A stretch of DNA of 9,612 nucleotides from Acidobacteriota bacterium. GTDB taxonomy: Bacteria > Acidobacteriota > UBA6911 > RPQK01 > JADFOI01. Where the stretch lies: NCBI GenBank assembly GCA_030624355.1, contig JAUXKG010000061.1, forward strand, positions 1 to 9,612, read 5' to 3'. Below the pieces are notes generated by a model. That model was not told the origin of the DNA. It saw only the letters and a list, made by a program, of their open reading frames with translations, and ran no database searches. Each line of letters opens with the position of its first letter. The first letter of the stretch is position 1. A program made the translations under genes and the position numbers. Of the stretch, positions 1-6,918 are shown piece by piece.

Positions 1-959
1 CCCTGGGTGGCCAGAACAATGGCCAGACTCACCAAGTCAGTAGGAAAGGAGGGCCACAGTCCGGCAGTCACCTTGGAGGGGTTGGCAAGGTCACCAGCAC
101 TCACCTTGAGAGCGTCGGAACCGATTGACTCGAAGCCAAGGCCAAAGCGTTCAAAAATATTTTGAATTGGTGCGAAGTCTTCGTTCCTGATTCCAGTCAG
201 TTGGACCTCTCCACCCGTGACTGCCGCAGCGATGGCGACAGTCCCGGCATCGATGTAATCGGCAGGGATCCGAAATTCGATCTCGCCCGTCTGCGGAGTG
301 GCGGCCGAATGGACACGGTAGTACAGAGGGTGAAGTTCAATCTCTACGCCAAGTTGCCGAAGAAACTCGACCAGGGTCAGAACATGTGGCTCACGCGCTG
401 GATTTTCGATGATTCCCTGGCCCAGTGCCGAAAAGAGAATGAGTGCATTCTCAGTGGCTGTGACCGAACTCTCCTCCAGATACACTCTCGGGATCTCTAC
501 TTTTTCGGTGCGTTCCAGTCTGATCCCGTTGGCTTCCGGGAGGACGGAAAATCCGGCTGAGCGAAAGACGTCCCAGTGCACATCAAAGGAACGGCGACCG
601 ATGGGACACCCTCCGGGCAGCGCGCTGGAGAGCTGATCCAGTAGAGGAGCCAACCCTCCAAGCAGAAGAATCGAGCCACGTAACTTTTCGACCAGCTGGG
701 CCGGAAGCTCTGCCGCTTCGAAGTGACTGGAGTCGAGCAACAGAGTTCGATCGTGCCATTCGAAGTGGACGTTGAGTTCCTGGAGAAGCTGGAGAAGACG
801 ATCTACATCGGCGATCCGCGGAACGTTGTGAAGGTGAAAAGCGGATCGGGTCAAAAGGCAGGCTGAAATGAGGGGCAAGGCGGCGTTCTTGTTTCCCTGG
901 ACTACGTACTCGCCGGATAACTTGCGGCGGCCAGAAATAATAAACTTTTTGCCCAACAT
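1..959 (-). CDS. murA: UDP-N-acetylglucosamine 1-carboxyvinyltransferase (MurA), C-terminus cut by window edge
   Basis: MurA transfers enolpyruvate from PEP to UDP-GlcNAc, the first committed step of cytoplasmic peptidoglycan precursor synthesis. I translated the minus strand from the ATG at 959-957; 319 codons are open to the window edge, so roughly the last 100 residues of a usual ~420 are missing. Landmarks: GNKNAALP (22-29; Lys24 and Asn25 match E. coli Lys22/Asn23), LRGSI with Arg94 (E. coli Arg91), the catalytic loop LPGGCPIGRRS with Cys118 (E. coli Cys115, the fosfomycin target) and Arg123, the TATENAL segment near 168, ENPAREP near 185, and FPTD with Asp308 (E. coli Asp305). An AGGTGA Shine-Dalgarno lies at 974-969, 9 nt before the start. 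The start is 19 nt after the murB stop, so the two are probably co-transcribed. Several stretches between the motifs look divergent from typical MurA, but every visible active-site residue is present. A MurA paralog remains possible. Confidence 0.9.
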   Translation of the reverse strand, partial: MLGKKFIISGRRKLSGEYVVQGNKNAALPLISACLLTRSAFHLHNVPRIADVDRLLQLLQELNVHFEWHDRTLLLDSSHFEAAELPAQLVEKLRGSILLLGGLAPLLDQLSSALPGGCPIGRRSFDVHWDVFRSAGFSVLPEANGIRLERTEKVEIPRVYLEESSVTATENALILFSALGQGIIENPAREPHVLTLVEFLRQLGVEIELHPLYYRVHSAATPQTGEIEFRIPADYIDAGTVAIAAAVTGGEVQLTGIRNEDFAPIQNIFERFGLGFESIGSDALKVSAGDLANPSKVTAGLWPSFPTDLVSLAIVLATQ

Positions 960-978
960 TCTTTCAGGTCACCTGTCG

Positions 979-1977
979 TTATTCATGCTTTCGGAACATG
1001 GATGCGCCAGTCTGCAGATGAGGCCACTGGCCATCGTCAACAATCACAACCTCCGGCTGCAGTTGGATTCCGAATCGGTCAAACACTCGACCGGCGTACT
1101 TGTTGGCCAGTTCGAGGATGTCCCGACTGCTGGCTTGGCCCAGATTGATCATCAGATTGCCATGATAATCGGCAAATTGAGCATCTCCTCTTCTGACCCC
1201 ATTGGCGCCTACGGTTTCCAAGAGCTTTCCCGCCGGAACCTTTCCGAACATGATGAAATCGTCCGGAACCCGGACCGCCGTCTCTTTTGACAACTCGTCC
1301 AGAACAACGTTCTTAAAAAAGCTGCCCGGGCACCTCAGGTCGGTAGGGTATTTTACCAGACGCCTGGACAGAATTTCGTTCGAGATTTCCTGTAAGTCTT
1401 CGGAACACTTGCTCAGACGCAGTCTGCATTTCAGGATAAACCAGTCGGGGTGTTCTTTGAAAGCGCTGCAGCGGTAGCGGAAGTCAAAAGCGGAGGCTGG
1501 AAACACTTGAACTTCACCATCCATCCAGACGTTGATGTCGACCACTCTATCGCCAATCTCCTGACCATAAGCCCCGGCATTGCCAACCAGAGCTCCCCCT
1601 ATCGTTCCCGGAATTCCAAACATGCGTTCCATGCCCTGCAGACCGAGATGGTTCAACCAGACGATCACCTCCTCCAGACTTTCTGCAGCCCCCACCTCCA
1701 CTTCCTCCTCCCCGCTTCGGTCTCTGCCTTTGAACCCGTTCCGGATCATCAGACCGGGAAAGCCGTGATCAGAAAAAAGGATGTTGCTGCCGTCACCCAA
1801 GTAGAGGATGGCAATCGGTTGCTGCCGGGCCCAGGTCCAGACCTGTTGCAGGTGCTCCACCTCCCGAACCTGTACAAACCATCGGCCCACTCCTCCAACC
1901 TTCAGGGTGCTCAACTCGGCCAGTGAAACGTCGCTCTGCAGTTCCGGCAACGATGGACTGGGGGTGGGTTCGATCAC
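979..1977 (-). CDS. murB: UDP-N-acetylenolpyruvoylglucosamine reductase (MurB)
   Basis: MurB is the FAD-dependent, NADPH-using cytoplasmic reductase that turns the MurA product into UDP-MurNAc. In the 332-residue form starting at GTG 1977: LGDGSN (FAD-binding, about 61-66), GIPGTIGG (121-128) and GNAGAYG (132-138) of the FAD domain, FRYRCSAFK (166-174), GSFFKN with the expected catalytic Ser219, and QPEVVIV with the conserved C-terminal Glu309. The length fits the family. The frame stays open to an ATG at 2235, but that start would add 86 residues without MurB similarity and would run through the ilvB promoter and 5' end. GTG 1977 has no Shine-Dalgarno but lies 7 nt after a TGn-extended -10-like site. 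TTG 1950 is another possibility, so the start is uncertain. It is the upstream gene of a murB-murA pair. Confidence 0.93.
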   Translation of the reverse strand: MIEPTPSPSLPELQSDVSLAELSTLKVGGVGRWFVQVREVEHLQQVWTWARQQPIAILYLGDGSNILFSDHGFPGLMIRNGFKGRDRSGEEEVEVGAAESLEEVIVWLNHLGLQGMERMFGIPGTIGGALVGNAGAYGQEIGDRVVDINVWMDGEVQVFPASAFDFRYRCSAFKEHPDWFILKCRLRLSKCSEDLQEISNEILSRRLVKYPTDLRCPGSFFKNVVLDELSKETAVRVPDDFIMFGKVPAGKLLETVGANGVRRGDAQFADYHGNLMINLGQASSRDILELANKYAGRVFDRFGIQLQPEVVIVDDGQWPHLQTGASMFRKHE

Positions 1978-1984
1978 AGGCCAG

Positions 1985-1993
1985 AGAGTAGCA
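1985..1993 (-). promoter_or_regulatory. Candidate extended -10 for murB-murA (leaderless)
   Basis: The minus strand reads TGC-TACTCT, a TGn-extended -10-like hexamer matching TATAAT at four of six positions. No convincing -35 is seen 17 nt upstream. Transcription from it would begin about one base before GTG 1977, giving an essentially leaderless murB mRNA, which would explain the lack of a Shine-Dalgarno. This is inference from sequence pattern only. Confidence 0.3.
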
Positions 1994-2046
1994 CAGAAGG
2001 GGCTCCCAGACAGATCGGGAGAGGCTTTTGCCTTCACTCGACAGGT

Positions 2047-2075
2047 TTGATCTTGGCAGCCTGAGTGGCTAGAAT
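2047..2075 (+). promoter_or_regulatory. Candidate sigma-70 promoter of ilvB
   Basis: TTGATC (2047-2052) and TAGAAT (2070-2075) are separated by exactly 17 nt. They match the consensus -35 at four and the -10 at five of six positions. The predicted transcript starts near 2082, leaving a leader of about 28 nt that contains the GAGGTGG Shine-Dalgarno at 2095-2101. The -10 overlaps the alternative GTG start at 2065, which argues that translation begins at ATG 2110. I see no leader peptide or attenuator in so short a leader. Confidence 0.5.
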
Positions 2076-2109
2076 TGCTAAGCTGGTTTTTTGCGAGGTG
2101 GCAGATTTC

Positions 2110-3843
2110 ATGACGGCTACTGTGGAAAAGAAAGTACAGTCTCAGAAGGGATCCGACATCGTTGTCGAAGGCCTGATACGCGAAGGTGTGGAGGTCATTT
2201 TCGGATATCCGGGCGGAGCTTCGATGGAGATTCATCAGGCTTTGACTCGCGTCGGTGAAGGAGCCAATCTTCGTGTGGTGTTACCCCGCCATGAGCAGGG
2301 AGCCGTTTTCGCTGCTGAAGGATATGCCAAGGCTACCGGTAGGGTGGGCGTGGTTCTGGCTACATCGGGTCCGGGAGCCACCAACCTGATGACCGGCATT
2401 GTGGATGCCAAGATGGATTCGGTTCCCATTGTAGCGATCACAGGTCAGGTACCCCAGGCGATGATCGGAGAAGATGCCTTCCAGGAGACCGAGATAGTGG
2501 GAGTGAGCCGTCCGGTGACCAAACACAACTACCTGGTTCAGCGAGTGGAAGAGTTGCCGCGAATTATCAAGGAAGCGTTCCATATTGCCTCCACGGGAAG
2601 ACCTGGCCCGGTGGTGATTGATATTCCGAAGGACGTCCAACAGTCTGAGTGTGTTCCCGAGTGGCCTTCCGAGGTCCATCTGCGCAGCTATCGACCCCGT
2701 ATAGAAGCACGGGTTCGGGAGCTGAAGGAGATTGCCAGTGCCATTCGTGAGTCCAAGAAGCCGATCATTTATGCCGGAAACGGTACGATCTGCGCCAATG
2801 CCTCGCAGGAACTGGCAGAGTTTGTGGAAAAGACAGGAATCCCCATCGTGATGACCGTCTTGGGCCTGGGAGCCTTTCCCGCCGACCATCCTCTCTGTTT
2901 TGACATGCTGGGGATGCATGGAGCCGTTTACGCCAATTACGCAGTGAACCATGCGGATCTCCTATTGGCGCTGGGGGTGCGCTTTGATGATCGAGTGACG
3001 GGTAAGGTGGAGGCCTTCGCCAAGCACGGGAAAATTGTCCATGTGGACGTCGATGCTTCAGAGATAAACAAGATCAAGACGGCCAATGTTCCAGTCACCA
3101 GTGATGTTCGCTATGTGCTGAAAAAGCTCAATGAGATGGATCTGGGTCGGGATGATTATTCGCAATGGGTCGAGGAGCTGAATCGGGTGAAAAAGGAGAA
3201 GCCCTTTCAGTATCGGAGTGAAGGCGACCAGATCATGCCCCAGTACATTTTGCAACAGCTCTCTGAGAAAACCAAAGGCCGGGCCATTATCACAACTGGA
3301 GTGGGACAGCACCAGATGTGGGCCGCTCAGTACTTCAGGTTTCTTTACCCACGAACTCTGTTGACCTCGGCCGGGTTGGGGGCCATGGGCTTTGGTTATC
3401 CGGCTGCACTGGGAGCCAAACTGGGATGTCCGGACTGGCCGGTCATTGACGTGGATGGGGATGGTAGTTTCGTGATGAACATTCAGGAGCTGGCGACCGC
3501 CCATACGGAAGATATCGCGGCGAAGGCGCTTATCCTGAACAACCAGCATCTGGGCATGGTGGTTCAGTGGGAGGACCGGTTCTACTCCGGCAACCGGGCC
3601 CACACCTTTATCGGAGATCCACATGATCTTAAGAGCCCCTATCCTGACTTTGTGAAAGTGGCCCAAGGATTCGGAGTCGAGGCGCGCCGCATTACCAGGA
3701 AGCAGGAGGTCTCTGAAGCCCTGGATGAAATGTTGGCCTGTGACAGGGCCTATGTGCTGGACGTGATCGTCCCTTACACGGAGCACGTGCTGCCCATGAT
3801 TCCCGCGGGTCATACGTTCGACGACACTATCTACGATTCGTAG
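2110..3843 (+). CDS. ilvB: Acetolactate synthase, large (catalytic) subunit
   Basis: This is a ThDP/FAD enzyme that condenses two pyruvates to acetolactate, or pyruvate with 2-ketobutyrate, opening branched-chain amino acid synthesis. The 577 residues cover all three domains. The N-terminal ThDP-binding domain has FGYPGGA (31-37), catalytic Glu62 in PRHEQGAVFAAEGYA, ATSGPGATN (84-92) and the QVP loop with Pro115. The central FAD domain contains RFDDRVTGK (291-299). The C-terminal domain carries GDGSF (450-454) and Asn477-Asn478, the GDG-to-NN metal/ThDP motif, then VQWEDR with Trp487. Similarity in the centre and C-terminus looks close to plant-type enzymes. Ala566 sits where Arabidopsis has the imidazolinone-related Ser653. 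ATG 2110 was chosen for its GAGGTGG site 8 nt upstream and because GTG 2065 lies in the promoter. No regulatory subunit (ilvN/ilvH) or ilvC is adjacent, so those must lie elsewhere. It is the first gene of a probable unit with the next small gene. Confidence 0.95.
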   Translation: MTATVEKKVQSQKGSDIVVEGLIREGVEVIFGYPGGASMEIHQALTRVGEGANLRVVLPRHEQGAVFAAEGYAKATGRVGVVLATSGPGATNLMTGIVDAKMDSVPIVAITGQVPQAMIGEDAFQETEIVGVSRPVTKHNYLVQRVEELPRIIKEAFHIASTGRPGPVVIDIPKDVQQSECVPEWPSEVHLRSYRPRIEARVRELKEIASAIRESKKPIIYAGNGTICANASQELAEFVEKTGIPIVMTVLGLGAFPADHPLCFDMLGMHGAVYANYAVNHADLLLALGVRFDDRVTGKVEAFAKHGKIVHVDVDASEINKIKTANVPVTSDVRYVLKKLNEMDLGRDDYSQWVEELNRVKKEKPFQYRSEGDQIMPQYILQQLSEKTKGRAIITTGVGQHQMWAAQYFRFLYPRTLLTSAGLGAMGFGYPAALGAKLGCPDWPVIDVDGDGSFVMNIQELATAHTEDIAAKALILNNQHLGMVVQWEDRFYSGNRAHTFIGDPHDLKSPYPDFVKVAQGFGVEARRITRKQEVSEALDEMLACDRAYVLDVIVPYTEHVLPMIPAGHTFDDTIYDS

Positions 3844-3873
3844 GCGCAGGATCCGGACTAGCTGAGAGGAAAA

Positions 3874-4176
3874 ATGAGTGACGATTTAAAGTCGGCCTGG
3901 GAACTTGCTCTGGAAAAGCTGGAAGGGCGTGACGACATGGCGGTCGAGAAACTGTCTGAGGAACAGAAACAGGCCATTGCTGAAATTCGAACCAAGTACC
4001 AGTCACGGATCGCCGAGATTGAGATTAATTCTCAATCGCAGATGAGGAAGGCGCTCGAGGCGGTTAACTATGAGGAAGTGGAGAAACTGAACCTGCATTT
4101 GAGCGACGAAAAGAGACGTCTGAATCGGAGAATGGAGAAGGAAATCAAGAAGATTCGGACCTCGCCCCAGCAGTAG
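3874..4176 (+). CDS. Small charged coiled-coil protein of unknown function
   Basis: This 100-residue protein has no catalytic motif, signal peptide or membrane segment. It is almost wholly predicted helix, rich in Lys, Arg, Glu and Asp, with heptad-like spacing from about residue 27 to 95. It opens with SAWELALEKL (7-16), and the C-terminal part (KRRLNRRMEKEIKKI, 80-94) is strongly basic. The Shine-Dalgarno GAGAGGA (3864-3870) lies just before the ATG, and the gene begins 30 nt after the ilvB stop, so co-transcription is likely. From memory, similar short 'SAWELALEKL' proteins recur as conserved hypotheticals in Acidobacteria; I could not verify this. The link to acetolactate synthase may be positional only. 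It is far too short, and lacks an ACT-like pattern, to be the IlvN regulatory subunit. It is probably cytoplasmic and possibly oligomeric. Confidence 0.8.
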   Translation: MSDDLKSAWELALEKLEGRDDMAVEKLSEEQKQAIAEIRTKYQSRIAEIEINSQSQMRKALEAVNYEEVEKLNLHLSDEKRRLNRRMEKEIKKIRTSPQQ

Positions 4177-4239
4177 CCGTCCAGTTTGCAGATCTGTGGC
4201 ACTCAATTCTCCCGGTCACGATGAGGTCCTGTCACTATC

Positions 4240-4725
4240 ATGGATTTAAAGGTTCCGCGATTGATTGCAGAGTTTGCCTCTCTGTACAACGCAGTGGCCA
4301 ACTGGCAGGACAGCTTTAGCCATCTTTCAGCGGATGAAATTTACACATTTGAAATCAAGAAATCGCTTCTGGATACAGATGGTCGTCCCCTGTTATTCTT
4401 AGCCTTCATTGAAGATATTGAGAAGCGGGGCGACAGCTATTTACTCCAGTTCAACACAGAGTTTGGAGACTGCGACACTCGACATCTTCGGCTTGTCTTG
4501 GAAGGTGATCAGGGTGTGGTTGACAAGGTTCTAAGACGAAGGAGAGGAGGAAACCTCTTGTCTTCTGCTGGATTGGTTGTCATCGCCAGGATTTCCTCCG
4601 TCAGCCGACCTAGTTTTCAAGTCAAAGCCCACTCTGCAGATGTGGAAGACACTGACGTGACCGTCGAATCATCAGACTTCTTTGTGGTGGAAGGTGAGTG
4701 CGTAGCCCTGATGTTCCTGGATTGA
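4240..4725 (+). CDS. Hypothetical protein, 161 residues, unrecognised
   Basis: I do not recognise this protein. It begins MDLKVPRLIAEFASLY and looks alpha/beta. An amphipathic N-terminal helix (about 5-25) is followed by alternating strand-like stretches such as PLLFLAFIEDI (50-60) and GLVVIARISSV (111-121), a basic RRRR run near 98-101, and an acidic C-terminal third ending in FFVVEGECVALMFLD. No signal peptide or transmembrane helix is apparent. The only Shine-Dalgarno-like GAGG (4223-4226) is 13 nt from the ATG, which is poor, so the start is not secure. The gene follows the coiled-coil gene by 63 nt. Its GC is about 48 percent over 4261-4680 by my count, against about 58-65 percent in sampled stretches of ilvB and the aldehyde dehydrogenase, so it may be acquired or weakly constrained. 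The length of the open frame and its position facing the agu operon support a real gene. Confidence 0.6.
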   Translation: MDLKVPRLIAEFASLYNAVANWQDSFSHLSADEIYTFEIKKSLLDTDGRPLLFLAFIEDIEKRGDSYLLQFNTEFGDCDTRHLRLVLEGDQGVVDKVLRRRRGGNLLSSAGLVVIARISSVSRPSFQVKAHSADVEDTDVTVESSDFFVVEGECVALMFLD

Positions 4726-4728
4726 ATT

Positions 4729-4766
4729 AAAAAGGGGACAGTCTACTCTGTCGCTTTCCTTCTTTT
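4729..4766. terminator. Candidate bidirectional terminator / REP-like hairpin between convergent genes
   Basis: A perfect 5-bp stem GACAG (4737-4741) / CTGTC (4748-4752) encloses a 6-nt loop. Beyond one G-G mismatch, weaker pairing can continue between GGAA-type and TTTC-type bases. An A-run lies on the left (4729-4733) and the T-rich tract TTTCCTTCTTTT on the right (4755-4766), which reads as U-tracts in both directions. It fills the 39-bp gap between the hypothetical gene stop (4725) and the aguA stop (4765-4767). The stem is short, so terminator strength is doubtful. Confidence 0.4.
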
Positions 4767-5817
4767 AAGTAGTGGCGGGCTGCTGCTGGGTGACGCAGTG
4801 AAGGGTTCCCAGACCCCAGAGCATGTCCAGGCAGTGGACTCCAATGACCTCCCGATCGCAGAAGAACCTCTGCAGGATCTCTACGGCGGTGCGGTCTTGA
4901 GGCTGACCGAAGGTGGGAACCAGAACCACTCCGTTGGCGATGTAAAAATTGGCATAGCTGGCGGGAAGGCGCCTCAGGGGTGTTCGCACCGCTTTGGGCA
5001 TGGGAAGGGAAACAACCTCGAAGGGGTGGCCCTTCGGGTCGCGAGCTTTCTGCAGACGTTGGTAGTTGTCCCGCAGTGAGGCGTAGTTCTCATCGGCAGG
5101 ATCCTCCTCAAGAGTGCAGACGATGGTGTTGGGATTCACGAACCTTGCCAGCTCGTCCACATGACCGTCGGTGTCGCCACCTGCTATCCCTTCCCCCAGC
5201 CAGATGACTTGATCGACTCCCAGAAAATCCTTCAGGTATTGCTCAACCTCCGGTCGTGAGCAATCGGGATTGCGGTTGGGATTGAGCAGACACGATTCAG
5301 TAGTCAAACAGACCCCCTCGCCATTGACGTCGATGCCCCCCCCCTCCAGTACCAGTGGCGGCGTAAAGCGCGGAACTTCCAGAATCGCCACCAGCCTTGC
5401 AGGAATCCGTGCGTCCTGTTTGAGCTCTTTGTATTTCTCGCCCCAGGCGTTGAATATCCAGTGGTTAAAGGCCAGCAACTCTTTTCCTCGGATTGGGCGC
5501 AGCAGAAAATTGGGACCGTAGTCGCGAATCCAGGAATCGACCGTTGGAATCAGATGGAATCGAACCTGTTCGAGGGGCACGTTCCGGTCCAGAAGCTGGT
5601 GACGAATAGTTTCTTGGGTTGGCTCGTCGTCCACCAGCAGATCCACTGTTTCCCGGGCTGCCAACAATGAAATGAGCCGCAGGTAGATCTCTTGGACTTG
5701 GGGAACTCGGTCGGGCCAGGTGGCGGGATCCTTGGGCCAGGCCAACCAAGTGGAGTGGTGAGGGTACCATTCGGGAGGCATCCGATAACCCAGAGCGGCG
5801 GGACATCGGTCACTCAT
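4765..5817 (-). CDS. aguA: Agmatine deiminase
   Basis: Agmatine deiminase hydrolyses agmatine to N-carbamoylputrescine and ammonia, in the arginine-decarboxylase route to putrescine. It belongs to the guanidino-group-modifying (pentein, Porphyromonas-type peptidylarginine deiminase) family. The 350 residues match the family length. Visible features: N-terminal MPPEWYPHHSTWLAWP (13-28), SWIRDYGPNF with Asp99, LEGGGIDVNG with Glu158, DTDGHVDELARF with His219 and Asp221, and C-terminal LHCVTQQQP with the nucleophile Cys341. All catalytic residues expected for the family are present. The ATG at 5817-5815 overlaps the end of aguB by 8 nt and has no clear Shine-Dalgarno, which suggests translational coupling. 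Confusion with peptidylarginine deiminase is unlikely, given the compact single domain and the aguB partner. The TAA stop lies inside the T-rich arm of the terminator-like hairpin. Confidence 0.95.
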   Translation of the reverse strand: MSDRCPAALGYRMPPEWYPHHSTWLAWPKDPATWPDRVPQVQEIYLRLISLLAARETVDLLVDDEPTQETIRHQLLDRNVPLEQVRFHLIPTVDSWIRDYGPNFLLRPIRGKELLAFNHWIFNAWGEKYKELKQDARIPARLVAILEVPRFTPPLVLEGGGIDVNGEGVCLTTESCLLNPNRNPDCSRPEVEQYLKDFLGVDQVIWLGEGIAGGDTDGHVDELARFVNPNTIVCTLEEDPADENYASLRDNYQRLQKARDPKGHPFEVVSLPMPKAVRTPLRRLPASYANFYIANGVVLVPTFGQPQDRTAVEILQRFFCDREVIGVHCLDMLWGLGTLHCVTQQQPATT

Positions 5818-6748
5818 CTTTCACGTCGGAGGGGCCAAAACGCAGCAAGAGTCCCTGGTATGATTCAATACGTCGATCTCTCAGGAAAGGCCAGCTGCGC
5901 CGGGTGGCTTCGATTGCTTCCAGGTCGCAATCTACGATCAGAATCTCTTCTCCATCGGTGGAGGCTCTGCCCAGAATCCTTCCCAGCGGATCACAGACAA
6001 AGGAGTGTCCCCAGAAAGTCAATTCTCCTTCCTGGCCTACGCGGTTCACTGCCGCCAAGAAAACGCCGTTGGCTATGGCGTGTCCTCGCTGAACGGTTTC
6101 CCAGGCGGCCAGTTGAGCCTGATTGTTCTCCTCCGACTCGCCCTGTTGCCAGGCAATGGCGGTGGGATAGAAGAGAAATTGGGCTCCTTCCAGTGCGGTG
6201 AGGCGGGCCGCTTCGGGAAACCATTGATCCCAGCAGACCAGGACTCCTACTTGGCCATGGGCCGTCGGGTAGCAGCGAAAGCCGAGGTCTCCCGGAGTGA
6301 AATAGAATTTCTCATAGTAGAGGGGATCATCCGGGATGTGCATTTTTCGATACTTGCCCAGCAGTTTCCCTTCGTGATCAATCACCACCGCCGTGTTGTG
6401 GTAGATGCCGGCCGTGCGTTTCTCAAAGAGCGAGGCCACGATGACCACTTGCAGCTCGGCTGCCAGCTGGCTCAGGACCTGTGTGGTGGCTCCGGGAACC
6501 GGTTCAGCAAGGTCGAAGAAAGCAACGTCTTCCTTCTGGCAGAAGTAGTGAGAGCGAAACAGCTCCTGCAGGCAGATAATCTGAGCACCCTGGGAGGCAG
6601 CCTGACGGATCTGAGCCACTCCCTTCTCAAGATTTTGATCTGGATCGCTGGTGCAGCGCATCTGAACCAGGCCCAGCCGGACCAGACGACTGTCGGTTTC
6701 TTGCGGTTCCCCGTGCTGATGTTGTGGGTGCTGGTCTCGACTGCTCAC
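5810..6748 (-). CDS. aguB: N-carbamoylputrescine amidohydrolase
   Basis: This is a nitrilase-superfamily enzyme that cleaves N-carbamoylputrescine to putrescine, CO2 and ammonia, taking the product of the neighbouring AguA. The Glu-Lys-Cys triad is clear: Glu62 in CLQELF, Lys135 in KYRKMHIPDD, and Cys172 in VCWDQWFPEAAR. The YFCQ (68-71) and HIPDDPLYYEKFYFTPGD (137-154) segments are characteristic of the carbamoylputrescine/beta-alanine-type branch. The 312 residues exceed the usual ~290-300 because of an N-terminal extension of about 20 residues containing HPQHQHGEPQ. GTG 6748 is the only conventional start upstream of the core strand (RLGLVQM). It has no Shine-Dalgarno, but a perfect TATAAT lies 10 nt upstream, so the mRNA may be almost leaderless. 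It is the first gene of an aguB-aguA operon. The arginine decarboxylase that makes agmatine is not in the window. Confidence 0.95.
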   Translation of the reverse strand: MSSRDQHPQHQHGEPQETDSRLVRLGLVQMRCTSDPDQNLEKGVAQIRQAASQGAQIICLQELFRSHYFCQKEDVAFFDLAEPVPGATTQVLSQLAAELQVVIVASLFEKRTAGIYHNTAVVIDHEGKLLGKYRKMHIPDDPLYYEKFYFTPGDLGFRCYPTAHGQVGVLVCWDQWFPEAARLTALEGAQFLFYPTAIAWQQGESEENNQAQLAAWETVQRGHAIANGVFLAAVNRVGQEGELTFWGHSFVCDPLGRILGRASTDGEEILIVDCDLEAIEATRRSWPFLRDRRIESYQGLLLRFGPSDVKDE

Positions 6749-6758
6749 CTGGAGACGG

Positions 6759-6767
6759 ATTATAACA
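6759..6767 (-). promoter_or_regulatory. Extended -10 promoter element of aguB-aguA
   Basis: The minus strand reads TGT-TATAAT, a perfect -10 hexamer with the TGn extension that can compensate for a poor -35. No good -35 is seen at 16-18 nt spacing. Initiation 7 nt downstream would fall near 6752, about four bases before the GTG start of aguB. Confidence 0.45.
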
Positions 6768-6900
6768 CCATCGAGGACCGGTACCTGGACTGCAGGCTGA
6801 GGTCGGCCAGGCTGTTTTCTGGTATCGATTTTACCCCTCGGAGCTCCGCAGTTTTGGAATGTGAGGGAGGTTTGTCCCGGCTGGTGAGCATGGCTTAAGG

Positions 6901-6909
6901 TGTGATATT
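6901..6909 (+). promoter_or_regulatory. Candidate extended -10 for the diiron-protein operon
   Basis: TGT-GATATT matches the -10 consensus at four of six positions with a TGn extension. It ends 9 nt before the ATG at 6919. There is no evident -35. If used, the transcript would start two or three bases before the ATG. The alternative AAGG at 6897-6900 is too far (about 18 nt) to be a useful Shine-Dalgarno. Confidence 0.25.
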
Positions 6910-6918
6910 GTTCCAGTT

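Noticed and set aside
162..1290. Plus-strand open frames over the murA and murB region
   Set aside because: The minus strand here encodes clear MurA and MurB; these frames have no domain or ribosome binding site.
2065..2109. GTG 2065 as the start of ilvB
   Set aside because: It lies within the predicted -10 region and has no ribosome binding site, while ATG 2110 has GAGGTGG 8 nt upstream and gives the family's usual N-terminus.
1978..2235. N-terminal extension of murB to the ATG at 2235
   Set aside because: The extra 86 residues show no MurB similarity and would overlap the promoter and first 126 bases of ilvB on the other strand.
3058..3813. 251-codon and similar minus-strand frames opposite ilvB
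   Set aside because: They are antisense shadows of a strongly conserved enzyme, with no start signals or motifs.
3874..4176. Calling the coiled-coil gene ilvN
   Set aside because: There is no ACT-domain beta-alpha-beta pattern; the sequence is continuous charged helix.
6005..6898. 297-codon plus-strand open frame opposite aguB
   Set aside because: It lies mostly antisense to aguB, shows no recognisable domain and runs through the divergent promoter region.
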